Part shown: positions 24,901 through 35,998 of the stretch, piece by piece
Numbering within the stretch: position 1 is the stretch's first letter
Layout: the number at the start of each line of letters is the position of its first letter
Origin: Scedosporium boydii
Lineage: Eukaryota > Ascomycota > Sordariomycetes > Microascales > Microascaceae
Length of the DNA stretch: 64,000 nucleotides
Assembly (NCBI GenBank): GCA_002221725.1
Contig: NJFT01000034.1
Span: 1 to 64,000, forward strand
Direction: 5' to 3'
Translations under genes and position numbers: made by a program
The notes under the pieces: generated by a model
What the model saw: only the letters and a program-made list of their open reading frames with translations
Told to the model about the DNA's origin: nothing
The model's database searches: none

Positions 24901-26108
24901 GTGGCGGAGAGTAGCTCGTCGAGGGGGAAGTCTCGCATGAGTTGGTTGTACTTTTGCACCTTCTCCATAGCCTCCTTCAAGCCAGTATCAGCGGTGAAGC
25001 TTACAGTCGCCTGGAAACGCTTCGCATGCTTCAGGATTCCCAGGGTGAGCAGAACTCCATCGCTCTCCAGCTGGGCCTCGATGGCCTCGAGAGCAGACTC
25101 CATCGACAACCAAAAGTTGATCTCCTGGCTCGCGGTGAACTTGAGATCCTGGCCCGGACCGGATGAGGAATCTCGCGTCATCTTCGTGATGGCCTGAATG
25201 GATTTGATCCAGCTGTTGACATTAGCCTGTAAATTGTTGAGAATCGAACTATCCTGTAAAATTCTTTCCGGGATCAGGTCGAGGGACGGTCGCATTCTAT
25301 CCAACTGGGCGGCTTCGAGGGCTGACTGGACGACGGGATGGAACGTTAAGGACACCTGAGGGATCTCGACATTCTCCTGGAGATGGAGCAAGCTGAGCTC
25401 CAAATCGTTCCATCGCTTCTTCGTGATCGGGATACCAGTCTTCGAGTCGACATCCGCTCGGCCTCTCGTGCCGTTTGTAAGTTGGGTCTTGGTATTGGCG
25501 TCGAAGTAGGGAACCAAAGCGTTATGGATCAGGGACTGGAGGATCTCGTAGGGAGAAGTAGAAGGCCCTTGCTCGCCAACCGTCGCGTTCAACGTAGCAG
25601 GACCAGGGAGATTGGTGATGAGTATCTGGGCGGTAAGCGGAAGTGCAGGGTCGAGTGGTTGAGCTCTTTTGAGGAGAACGAGGGAGGACACGGTCGTGGG
25701 GAGCGAGGACATTTCGGTTGTGAGTGTGTATGTATGGAAAGGAGCCACTATTGCAGAGTTGTTAGGTTAGGATCGTGCCAATATACCTCCGTGATATCAA
25801 GAAAGAAAGCACCACATACTGGATTCATCAGGTGTAGCCTCAGTCGGCGATGAAGGAGCAATATCCTTCTGGACGTAGAGGGATTGCTGGGTATCTGCTG
25901 CGAAGCGGGAACATCTTTGAATCGTGTCGCCAATGCGGCTCTTATGAAGAAGACTACCAGGGCTTTCGAGCTCATCTTTCGTCGCACCGAGGGTGCTGCC
26001 GATGACAGCAACGAGATGGTCGACGAGCTGATTTGGGTCTATGGCAGGGAACGAAGGCGAGCTCACGCCATTCGGGGCTGGGCTCGCGGGTGACGGTGAC
26101 ACCTCCAT
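12946..26108 (-). CDS. nudA: Cytoplasmic dynein heavy chain
   Basis: Three exons on the minus strand, 26108-25820, 25747-13452 and 13380-12946, give about 4,339 residues, the normal length. It is the motor subunit of cytoplasmic dynein-1, which drives minus-end transport of nuclei and vesicles along microtubules. The first exon holds the N-terminal tail start ([18 protein letters not shown]). The tail spans roughly residues 1-1400, followed by the linker. Four P-loops are visible: AAA1 GPAGTGKT (about 1935) with Walker B CFDEFNR (about 1986), AAA2 GNSGSGKS (about 2229), AAA3 GPPGSGKT (about 2594) and AAA4 GVSGSGKT (about 2936). The coiled-coil stalk with the microtubule-binding tip lies at about 3170-3490, followed by AAA5, AAA6 and the C-terminal domain ending QEKLMA. 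The middle exon is 12.3 kb without an intron. Names in other fungi are ro-1 and DYN1. Confidence 0.97.
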
Positions 26109-28764
26109 CTTGATAGGATGGTAGGTATCGTATTGTCGAAGGAAAAACGAATTGTTGATGATAGGTACGGACTTTCTAGGTCATCGCATAACGAAGGGAC
26201 GGAACGACGATTGCCGAAGGAGGGTATTGTAGTCTATAGCAACGAAGAACTCGCAGAAGAATCCGTATGAAGAAAGAAAATGCGTCCGCTGGCACAAACA
26301 AAAAAGAAGGGCCAATGAGCTAAAGAACGAAACCGTTCGAAAATAATAGGCTGTCGTCGGATGTTGGCTCAAGCAAGAGAAAGAAGAAGAAAAAGTACTA
26401 TTAAAGGTATGGATCGAAGTCGGGCACGTATGGAGTCTGGAGGATTATCGTGTCGTGTTCATGCAATTTTGCCTAGACGGCTGGCTTTGTGTCTTTGATG
26501 TCGCGCCGAGAGGCGTTGTTCTGCCCTTCCGATGCTTGATACCACGGACGATGGGTTAGATGGAAAAGGAAGGGATCTATGAAGTTCGTTCGAGATGGAC
26601 GAAGAATCTCCCCTTGTCACTTTCTAGACGGTACATTTGTGGTCGAGAATATTACGAGTTCGGAGGTCTACGTACGCGATCTGAATGACCCCTGCGCGAC
26701 GACATGCGTCTGGAAGGGGGTGAATAATTATTATGAATGGAGCAATTTACTTCAAGTTTTTTTAGTGGACGGAAGCTAACAGAACAGTTAGTTTTAACGG
26801 AACACCCCTGACGGTAGGTGTTAAATTGATCTTGAGGAGATTCAACGGTTCGTTTTCTGTATTGCTGCACAGTATCCACTGCTATAGTGACCAGAACCGG
26901 CATAAGTCGGAGGGAAATCAAAGGTGGTGGAGGGGTGGATCTGATGAGTTAGTGGAGCCTTACGGGACGGTCCAGTAATATCGACCTCAACTTTCGTCCC
27001 TGAGGTTTCGCCCCTATGTTTCCGTTGAAATTTTAACACTGTGTGACCACTCTTAGCTCGCCACGATTAAAACAGTTCTCCCTCAAACCTTTAACACAGT
27101 GCTTTGATACGTTGGCGCCCCCTCGAGCGAATACGGGCAACCGTTTGTTAGCAGCTGGAAGGATGCTGTTTGCTCCTAACACTACACTACTTCGCACACC
27201 ACAGACGACACTCACTGTCCTCTTCTTCATTACATTACAAAGTATTGGTGAAGTACGAAGTCGGATGAGCTAGTGATGCTGTCGACCATAAAAGGAGGCG
27301 CTACAGGCTGACCTTGCCATGTTAGGATCCACGCTAAGAACCAGGGGCCATCAGGGCCTCCGGCACTTGCCATGAGCCACTGAAACATGAATGACGGGGA
27401 AGATATGGGCATTGGTGTTATTTTATCATGTATCCACAGGGGTAATCTTGCCACCCAGACCAGTTTGTATTAGTGTACACAGGTATACTGCCACTATCAC
27501 AAGTACGTGCTACTTTGTGTGAACCACGATCAACACATGGTGAAGAACGGTTCTGAGAACTCCATCTGTGCTTTTGGAGGGATGAAGACAGGGGTAACCT
27601 GGAAGAATCCACAAGCCTCATATGCAGGCGTGCCGTCGCCTAATATTAAACCACTTCGTGCTGATGTGAAACACCGTATTCCCCATATATCTCAAGTCAT
27701 AGGATTGTGGAATCATGATGTTGGGAGCAGTCGCCGTATGAAGCATGAAAGGGAAGCTCGCTGTCATTTCTAGATCTTATGGAGAACCATACAACTGCCC
27801 TTCAGGTTATCAGGCTTCCAGGGCTATTCTCCTCTTTGCCTGGAGGGATCTGCAATTACCCTGCTTGATCAGACACCGCACTTACCTCGTAGATTTACAC
27901 TATGTTATACTATTATTCTACGGCAAGATAGAGTGCGAACTTGTCACCCATCTAGGGAGATTACCAATCGAAAGATCCGGAAGTTCAGAGTCGAAACAGA
28001 TAGACCCAAATTTTTGAATATTCAAGAATCGAACTACTTCGTACGCTGCTCCATAGACGAGCCATAGCGTTCAGCTCCCCTCGCAACCATTGGAAACCTC
28101 CAGAGCCCTGCAAGGCCAGCCAACAACCGTCCGTAGTGCTGAGTAGAGTGCGTATCATTCCATTGGTATGTCCTATATGGGCTAAAGGTGTCCACTGTTG
28201 AACCCGCACCGGCTCGGGGCGCACACACACTGAACGGAGAAATAAAAACGAAGCAGCTTTGAGTGGTGAAGAAACAAGCTATCGACCATTGCAATAAAAA
28301 AGCAAGTACTGTCTGTATAAGGTTTCTAAGCCCGTTTTTTGCTCTCCTTGCGCTGTCATTACGAACATCAAATGCATGAACCCCCAAGACGACCAGAAAA
28401 GTAAATACCAAGTCCATATGCCATCCCCATGATTCCCCAGGGCGAAGAGCCCACTATGGTCCCAACATTTAAAAAAGGAAGAAAAGCCCCAGAAAGCACC
28501 GGTCTCCATCCCAGAATTAAGAACGGACAAAAACAAAGAGACGGAGTGTCTCGAAGCCAGCGAACATTGATGCCCTTCCCTGCCGAAAGCCAGCGCGATT
28601 AAGCGAGGGATTAGCAAGAAGCTATAAAGAAGCGAGCGAGTAGGACGAAGCAAGTAGGCAGGGTTGCTCGCAAGAACCAAGGAAGCCAGGTTTCGGTCTC
28701 CCAGGTAGGCGGGCGGTCTAGGTGAAGTGAAACGCTGATGGCAGGGAATATACGTCCTCACCGT
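26109..28764. other. Intergenic, 5' side of dynein gene
   Basis: The block covers the dynein promoter and the 3' side of the FAR1-domain gene. It holds scattered purine-rich stretches (about 26260-26400), GTACGAAGT-like motifs near 27247 and 28033, and only short open frames without family resemblance. No gene is supported. Confidence 0.6.
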
Positions 28765-30621
28765 TCACTTGGCGCCAGCACCCCTAGCACCGCCGTCCTC
28801 AGCCAGCCTCTCTCGCTGTACCATGACCCTTTGGTTGCATATATCGATAAACATTTCAAACTTTTCGATCACCTTGTCTTTCTCGGCAATGGTGGCCTTC
28901 AGAGCCTCTACCTCTTTATCTTTCTCCTCCTTAAGTTTCTCGAGTTCTTCTCGCGTCTTGGCCAGTTCTCGTCGTAAATCGGCTCGTATACGTTCCTCGG
29001 CGGTTGGATGTGGTTTGCTATATATGGCCGGACGATTCTCAGCCAGGCCGGTAGCAACCTTTTGCGGGTTTCTGTTGATAGCCGCTCGGGCGTTGTATAT
29101 ATCTCTCGGGAGGAGGGGGACGTGGGGGTTTTCGGTTTGCAGGATTTCGAGCGTCTGGCTAACGCCGACACCTGGTCCTGGTCAGACAAAAATGTTAACA
29201 GAGACATGCTTCTGGGGCGGAGACGTACCGTTTTCTTTCAGCGACTTCACCGCTGCCACCATCTTACTGTCGAGTTTTCGTGCGGCCGGATGCTGGAGTG
29301 GACTGTCACTCGGGCCGTGGTTATGTCTGAGGTGTTGGGGGTCAGGGCGATAGCGAATGGTCCATTGGGTTCGCTGCTCGATAGCAAAGAAGCCGAAGGG
29401 ACAGTCGCATTTGCGAGAGGACGTCTTGCGCTTGCGGGCTTCGGGACTGACGCGACTGGGCGGCTTGCCCGCACGGTCACAAACAAACAGAACCTTCTTC
29501 AGGCCAGGGACAGTCTTCTTTGACCGACCGATGACAATAGCATAGCCGACAGATGTGCAGTATTGTAACACACTCTTGTGAACTGCTTCCAAGGTGGGGT
29601 AACTTCCACCCTCGGGTGGTGGAGACATCATCTCTCCCATGGGCTGGCGGGGAACAAACGGCGAGTTGTCCCCGAGCTTTGCATCAGCAGCATTCTCATC
29701 CTCACCATTCTCAGCATGGGTTTCCGTTTCCATCGCTTCGGGGACATGCTGTTCCTGAGGCTGCGCAGGAGATTCCGGTGGCTGTGACTTGGCCACCGGC
29801 TTAGCCTGAACTTGAGGCTGAGGCTGGGGTTGAGGCGGTATTGTCGGAGTAGGAGTCTGTTGCGAACGCGCTTGGTGGACCTGATGGGCTTGATGAGCTT
29901 GGTGGGCTTGGTGGGCCTGATGTACCTGATGGGCTGCTGCTGCTGCTTGCTGTGCTGCCGCTGCCTGCTGAACCGCCTGATGGGCTTGATGTGCTTGGTG
30001 GGCGTGGTGGGCAGCCTGATGAACCTGATGAGCAGCAGCTTGATGCGCCAGGTGTCCTTGGTGTGCCGCCTGATGGGCTTGGTGGGCAGCCGCCTGGTGC
30101 TGCTGCGTCTGGTGCGTTTGATGAGTCTGCTGAGTCTGGTGGGAAGGGTGACTCTGGTGTGTTTGAGTGTGATGCTGAAGGGACTGGTGAGTCTGATGAG
30201 GCTGATGGGTCTGATGTGCGGGATGACTCTGGTGGGACATGATGGTATCGTTGTGCATCGGTTGACTCATGGGCTGGTGTCCGTACATCATCGATGGCGT
30301 TTGTTGTCGCGGAGGAGCCGCCCGTTGCCTCGCCTGGACGACGGCACCGGGCACATGGCTCTGAGGGCCTCGAGTCTGGGCGTTGCCAACATTGCCGTTG
30401 ACGGCGGCCTGGTTGAAGAGATGGTGGCTGTACGTAGCCTGCGGAGGCTGCTGGGGAGCGTATGCTTGCTGCTGGTAGGGAGAAGCGGCGTGAGGCACGG
30501 GAGAGGCCTTATTCTGAGGAGGAGCATGGGATGGTTGGAAGGCAGCAGAGCGTCGGAGGCCGACCTGGGGAAACGTCAAGCCAGGATGGGCACCGGATCC
30601 CGACTGCCCCAGGGCCGACAT
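28765..30621 (-). CDS. FAR1-domain protein with His/Gln-rich region
   Basis: Two exons on the minus strand, 30621-29229 and 29171-28765, give 599 residues. I chose MSALGQSGSG at 30621 as the start; the frame stays open upstream but that part looks like leader. Residues 1-120 are Gln/Pro/Ala-rich. Residues 124-250 are a low-complexity tract built from HQ, HQA and HQT units. Residues about 350-445 carry a FAR1/WRKY-GCM-type zinc fold: GYAIVIGRSKKT, LFVCDRAGKPPS, RKCDCPFGFFAI and LRHNHGPSD, with Cys and His ligands in place. The C-terminal part (about 500-590) is a Glu/Lys-rich coiled coil ending RGAGAK. It probably binds DNA as a nuclear regulator. Related domains occur in plant FAR1 and MULE transposases, but no transposase core is seen here. 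The intron has donor gtacgt and acceptor accag. Confidence 0.82.
29870..30250 (-). repeat. Coding low-complexity repeat (His-Gln-Ala units)
   Basis: Imperfect 9-12 bp units such as CAYCARGCC (on the minus strand) encode runs of HQAHQ and HQTHQ within the FAR1-domain gene. The opposite strand shows an open frame of Leu/Met/Gly units that is only its mirror. Confidence 0.85.
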
Positions 30622-32176
30622 GATGGAAGGGGGACGACCGACGACGATGGCTGAGAGCCGGGAGCCGGGGGGGTTAGAGACCTTGAGGATTCGGAGGCGC
30701 GAAAAGGTAACAAGGACGACGATGGGGAAATAACTGCTTGTCGCTTTAAGGTTTCGTAATCCTAGCGATGGTGATGATGGACTTGCAGTGCGTTGTGACC
30801 ATACAGGAAACCCTCGGGGGTGAATACAGAAGTAATGAAATGGGGGGGGGGAGGGTGTGGACCGCTGGGGTGTGGGTTGATGTGGGCTTGGGCTTCCAGG
30901 TTGTTTTTTCTCTGTTTTTGTGGGAGGTGTCGAGAAAAGGGAAGGGGAAGGGGGGGAACCATGGAGGGTGGAGGGAGTGAAGAGGGAAAGTTTCGGGTTG
31001 GGCTGGTGTGGGAAGGTGCTGGGACCCCAAAATCCGACCGGCTGCCTGACAATAACACTGGGTCGGACGGTAAGCTGACCAATGAGAAGCCGCCGCACTA
31101 GCCAAGTCCAGCTTGGAGGCGAATGATTTGAACAGGCCAGCTTTCCTTGGCTGGACTTGGGCCAGCGTCAACGACGTGTACTGTGTACCATGTACCTTCG
31201 CCTTGATACCACACTGCCCCAGGAACCTCATGGAAAGAAAAAACCACATTACCCATCAGCGCGTCAGCGTCGCGTATTCGGTACTTTTAAGGATACTAAT
31301 CAAGGACACTTCGCACTGTCTTACTGATCCCCGTCTTCTCCAGAATGGCAACACTCTTAGCGCGTCACATACACCAATCACTCATCAGCAAGGTGGACAG
31401 TGTAGATTTCATAGACAGACACTATACCAGTTACCCTAGCCTTACAGTGTCAATCCCTCAGATTAACTGTTGGTTTGTAGTTGCGCCTCCACAAAATACA
31501 TGCGTAAAACTGGAATGGGCACACTGTGTGAGGTGGCGTGGCGTGTTTAGATGCTTGTTCTATTTTTGTACAAAGTACCAGGTACCCCAGCGTTGAAATG
31601 AAAAGCTGACGTCACGTGCTTTCGCGTTTTCAAAGGCTGTGTCGAACGAATGTACCCCCAAGCATATTCAAAGCGGCGTGGTACACGGCAGCAGAGTTGC
31701 GACCGCCTCACACAAGCTCGATTACGCACCGGACTTGGTAATCAATACGAAGTACACAGATATGGTCTTGACAATAGATTGTGAGCTTTCAGAGAGCATT
31801 CAACCACAAAGGCTTCGCAAATTACTCACCCCATCCAGCCAAGCGCTCAAGATCTCAAATGTGGAAAAAGATTTATAATAGTAGTAATGTACTACTGAGT
31901 AGATACGAAGAAGAGAGGAGCCGCACACCCAGGCCCCGAGACATCCAAACGCCTAAATCGCCTTCTATAACACTTGGTATCATGAAAAAAAGTCCAGTCC
32001 CATAAATTTCCAAGACATACAGTCTTCCCAATGAAGAAAACAAAAGAGAGGAAACAACCTCTAAAAGAGGAGAAGAAACAATAAAAGGAGAGAATAAGAA
32101 AAACTTGAAAAAAAAAAAAAAGAGGCGCTTCTTGTGGAGAACGGAAAATCACAAAGGACCGAAGATGAAGCCGTCA
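30622..32176. other. Intergenic, 5' of FAR1-domain gene
   Basis: A Pu/Py-skewed leader lies at 30800-30990, including a run of ten G near 30842. A combined TGACGTCA and CACGTG site lies at 31607-31618 and a tacgaagtacac motif at about 31749. The right part is the 3' side of the C2H2 gene, A-rich at 32105-32121. No gene supported. Confidence 0.6.
31607..31618. promoter_or_regulatory. Overlapping CRE and E-box (TGACGTCACGTG)
   Basis: TGACGTCA (bZIP/CREB-type site) at 31607-31614 overlaps CACGTG (bHLH site) at 31613-31618. It lies about 990 bp upstream of the FAR1-domain gene start and downstream of the C2H2 gene. Which gene it serves, if any, is unknown. Confidence 0.45.
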
Positions 32177-35100
32177 CTACTCCAACTTCTTCCTCTTAGT
32201 CGGACGCCTACTCGCGTTCTCCCCATCGACGAAGTGACCCTTGTCCAGTTGGTGCTGCCGCAAGTTATCCGGCCGGTTCTTGTACTGACTGGTGCACCCC
32301 GGGTACGGGCACTTGTAGATCCGTGGTGGGGCCTTGGAATGCTGCAGCTTCTTGTGCTTCGCCATGCTACCCTTGAACCATTGCGGGTCGCCCTTGGGCC
32401 TGTAACCGCAAATCTCACAACAGGCATCCGCCTCTATTTTCTGGGGTTCAGGACGAAGCTCGGGCTCGGCCGACTTGTTTGCTTGAGCATAATTTTGTGC
32501 TGGATCATCGCACATAACGTGCTCTGGTAATTGCTGCTCGGGAGACGGTAGGCCACTAGATACGGCCTTCACTGAGGCTGCCCCCGGGTCGATCAGTGGA
32601 GATTCGATTTCGGACTGCTGCAGGCTGTACTGTAGAGACGGGTCCCCGCCATCAAAGATGAATTGATCGGTTAAGGAATTAAACAAGTCGTTCAGATCTT
32701 GAGGCTTTTGGCGAGGAGAAATCGAAGTGATGATGGACTCGATAAGATTGGTGGCGTGGCTGTAATAAGTTAATCGAGGGGTGGCGCTCAATGATAAATT
32801 GCCGTAGAGAGCATCGCATTGCCTTCGAACAAACGGCGCGTAGTCCATCATAAAAGCCATAGAGGGAATAGAACCCTAGTCAACTGTTAGTTTTCCAGAT
32901 ACTTCACACAGAAATTCAGGCAGGGACGGCTATCCAACTTACATTAGCTGCCTGTAAGAGCTCCAGCTCCGCTCTTCGGACAGTGCATATCTGGCCCTTG
33001 GTAACTCTGCTGCGGACGGTGGAAAGTGCGGCCGTCAAGTCGGGTATGCTGTCGAATTTTCGACGCATAATATCGACAATAGTGCTAACTGAGACAGAAA
33101 AGATGGGATTTCCAATCCTGCATGGCAGACTTGATTCTTCGAGGTGCGCTGTCCAGAGGTCTGAGGCCAAGGTTTCCAAGATCTGAGGGGCATTTCCGGG
33201 CAAAACAGAGTATTCGAATTCTGCATAAATTTTGTCAATAATCTGAGCATGTGTGAAAAAGAAGGGGGAGTTCTTACCATCAAGGAGATGCTGTGCAACC
33301 CCGACTAGTGAATCCACCTTCGGGGGTTGAGAGCCAAATTCTCCCATGCGCTCCTTGCCTTTGGCAGACGCATTGCTAAAGAGCTGGGTTGGGGTAATGG
33401 GTAGCTGTATTCCTAGAGAAAGCAGGTCCCCATATTCAAATGTCTCGAAATTATCCGGCTGCCAGAGCGTGCGGGTGACCTCAAGATACTCGTTCGCAGA
33501 AGACGTGGTAAAGCTACGGGCATAACTCAGGGCTTGTAAGAAGAGATCCTTCGAGTAAGTCTGAGCATCCTCTTCGTGAACAACAAGGAAATACGAATAG
33601 GCCATGTGGACAAAGCATAACAGGCTTAACGGTGACTCGGGGGCTTCGTTATTCAGTAATCGGTTCAGTGTGGTGTGGCCAACGGATACTACTTCACTTG
33701 GATCCATTGCCGAGAAACGGAGAGCCAAACTATTAGTACCCAGAGGTTGTAACTTGACTTTCGATGACGAGACGTGAGCCTGAAGAGTTTCCCAAATCGA
33801 CATAACAAGCGAGGGGGGATCCGTATGGGGCAACCTAGGGAAGTCGAACGTGGAGGGGCCGCCGGCAGAAGAAGGCGACGAAATACTACTATCTCCGCCC
33901 CCATTACTAGAGACCAGATCAGGGAGAGTAGGGGTCATTCCAGAGTCCAGATCGCACGTGTCGAAAGTCAGAAGAGCAGTAGGGTCCAAGAGATCACCGG
34001 GAGCATTAGGAAGAGAACTAAACGGAGGGTAGTCTGCAGGCAGCTCCGAGATAACATCTGCTAGGACTAGATCATCGTCCATGGGGCTGCCGAACGGAGA
34101 TGTCTGATGCAAGTCTTTGCTCTCATATTTTGGCTGATACAAGAAGTTGGACATTGGGGAGTCGAGGTCGGCATCCATTGAAGGTAACGGCCACACGTCT
34201 CCCCATTCCGATGGCGAGATGGAAAATTCTGTATTCGCTGTTTGAGCCGAATCAGTGGTGCTGGTGCTGCTTGTGCTGTTGGTGCTATTGGTGCTCGAGT
34301 TGCTCGCATTCGACCGAAGCGAGGAGCTGGGGGCCAGGGTCTTGCTCCGGGTCTTCACACGACGTTCGTCTCCAGTATGAGAACTAAGAGACACAATGGA
34401 CCTTCTGTCCGGGTTGGCAAAGTCCGAGGGAATGTAGGCGGTCGGATCATTAATCCAGCTCATGACAACGCCGTCAGGGCCAGCTGGATTCATCATCATG
34501 CGATTTTCCAGCTCGGCAGGAACAATACAAGGGGGTGTGGGCCGGGGCGAAATCATGGAAAGGAAGGGCGAGGGTTCTGGTCCTGGTCTTGGCCTGGGCG
34601 GTTGGCCTTGGGAGGAGATCCGCTGGGGATGGGAACGCGGCGCTAGATTAAGAGTGGGAATCTCGATCGAATCGATCTCGTGGATTTCGGACGTGGTACA
34701 TAACTCGATGGCCAAGGAATCGTAGCTTGGCGGCGGGTTTAGGTCATCCTCTGGAGGTGAGTTGAGCATAGCGTCCTTCTTAGACTTGTGTCCCAGGGAA
34801 GTAAAGAAGGTCTTAGCCATGGAGAGCATCTTGCGGCGTTTAGTAGGATGACCCAGGCACCGTTTACACTTCGCATCGGTGAAGTTCTCGACCTTCCCAC
34901 ACTCGTAACACCAGTACTCGCCAGATTCCAACTCTTCACATGAGTAAAGATGACGGAGCATTAACTCATGGTTACAAAATCTCTTCCTACACCGTAGTAA
35001 TGGACACTCAAGGCGCTCGGCCGGGGTCATTCGTTGGGATGCATTGCGTTTAACGGCAACCCAGACCATGAAACGATTAAATGCGCAGTCGTCTCGAGAG

Positions 35101-35462
35101 GTCTCTCGGGCTCTGGTGTTCCTACGGTTAGTCCGGATTTCCTACATGGCAACGGAAGAGAGTGGCGGGGCCAGAGGGCTGAGGCAGGACGCTGGAGACT
35201 GGAGTCGTGCGAGGTGTGAGGGTAGGTGTGAGATCTAAGATGTGAGACGCTAAACGAAAAGGCAAATAAAGACTTACACGCAGGACACGGCGCCGTGAGA
35301 TATTTCTGAAGACGAAGCTGTAGAGATGGACGAAGCCCTTGATCGCCTAAGGCTTAAGCGACTGAATGAAGGAGATCGAGTAGAAAGCCGTAGGGCTGAG
35401 AGTCCGGAAGCCGGTTGGTCGCCGGCAATAGACAACGAAAGGCGTGGTTTTTCTAGGTCCAT
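32177..35462 (-). CDS. Large C2H2 zinc-finger protein
   Basis: Three exons on the minus strand, 35462-35278, 35121-32943 and 32875-32177, give 1,020 residues. The N-terminus (MDLEKPRLSLS) is Ser/Arg-rich. A Cys-rich block lies at about residues 101-155: CPLLRCRKRFCNHELMLRH, CEELESGEYWCYECGK and CKRCLGHP. A long Ser/Pro/Thr-rich disordered part follows. The second half has a helical region (LCFVHMAYSYFLVVHEE) of unknown fold. Two C2H2 fingers lie near the C-terminus (about 940-1005): CEICGYRPKGDPQWFKGSM..H..H and CPYPGCTSQYKNRPDNLRQH. It ends in a basic RRPTKRKKLE, a likely nuclear signal. It is probably a fungal transcription factor; targets unknown. The acceptor of intron 1 (aaccgtag at 35122) is the least sure; its branch-like ctaac is very close. 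Intron 2 is clear (gtaagt, ctaac branch, ctag). Confidence 0.8.
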
Positions 35463-35956
35463 TGTCGCGGCGAGCTAGTGGAACAGAGGGCATAGAAGAG
35501 GAAGCGGAGGCAAAGTCAAAAAGATTGAACAGGATTGATCTAGGAAGAACAATGAGTGATGTAACCTCTGCCCATTTTTTTGTGTTTCTTCAGTTCGGAT
35601 CTGGAGAATCAAAAGGAGCGGGGACAATGGAAGATTTGACTGCTGGAGGGGTTGAAGATCAGATCTTTCGAGGTCAAGGTCGAGGTTGGGGCCTGGAGTT
35701 GAGGTGAGACCAGAATTTAGGACTTGTCAAGCTAGGACTTAAGCTCTCACCCGTTCCTTGTCGGCGGCGGCGGGGTCGGATTACGCCAGCTGGTTCGAAG
35801 TGTGGGAAGTGTGGGGGGTGAACGGTGAGGTGAATGGTGAAGGAGGAACAATTGAAAAGGACAGGACCTGGCTTGACATGCATCCTGCGCTGAACCTGGC
35901 TCACTGCCTCCACCTGGCAAGTTGAGAAACGGGGAACAGGGTTGGGGGGATGGGGA

Positions 35957-35998
35957 CGGGAAACGGGGAAACGGGGAAACGGGGAAACGGAGAAACGG
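35957..35998. repeat. 8-bp tandem repeat, unit ggggaaac
   Basis: About five copies of ggggaaac occur in a row, the last one changed to ggagaaac. A further single copy, cgggaaacgg, lies near 36120. Confidence 0.9.

Noticed and set aside
28279..28761. 160-codon minus-strand frame after the FAR1-domain gene
   Set aside because: No family, directly downstream of a stop on the same strand; probably 3' untranslated sequence.
29812..30654. 280-codon Leu/Met/Gly repeat protein on the plus strand
   Set aside because: Mirror of the His/Gln repeat in the FAR1-domain gene.
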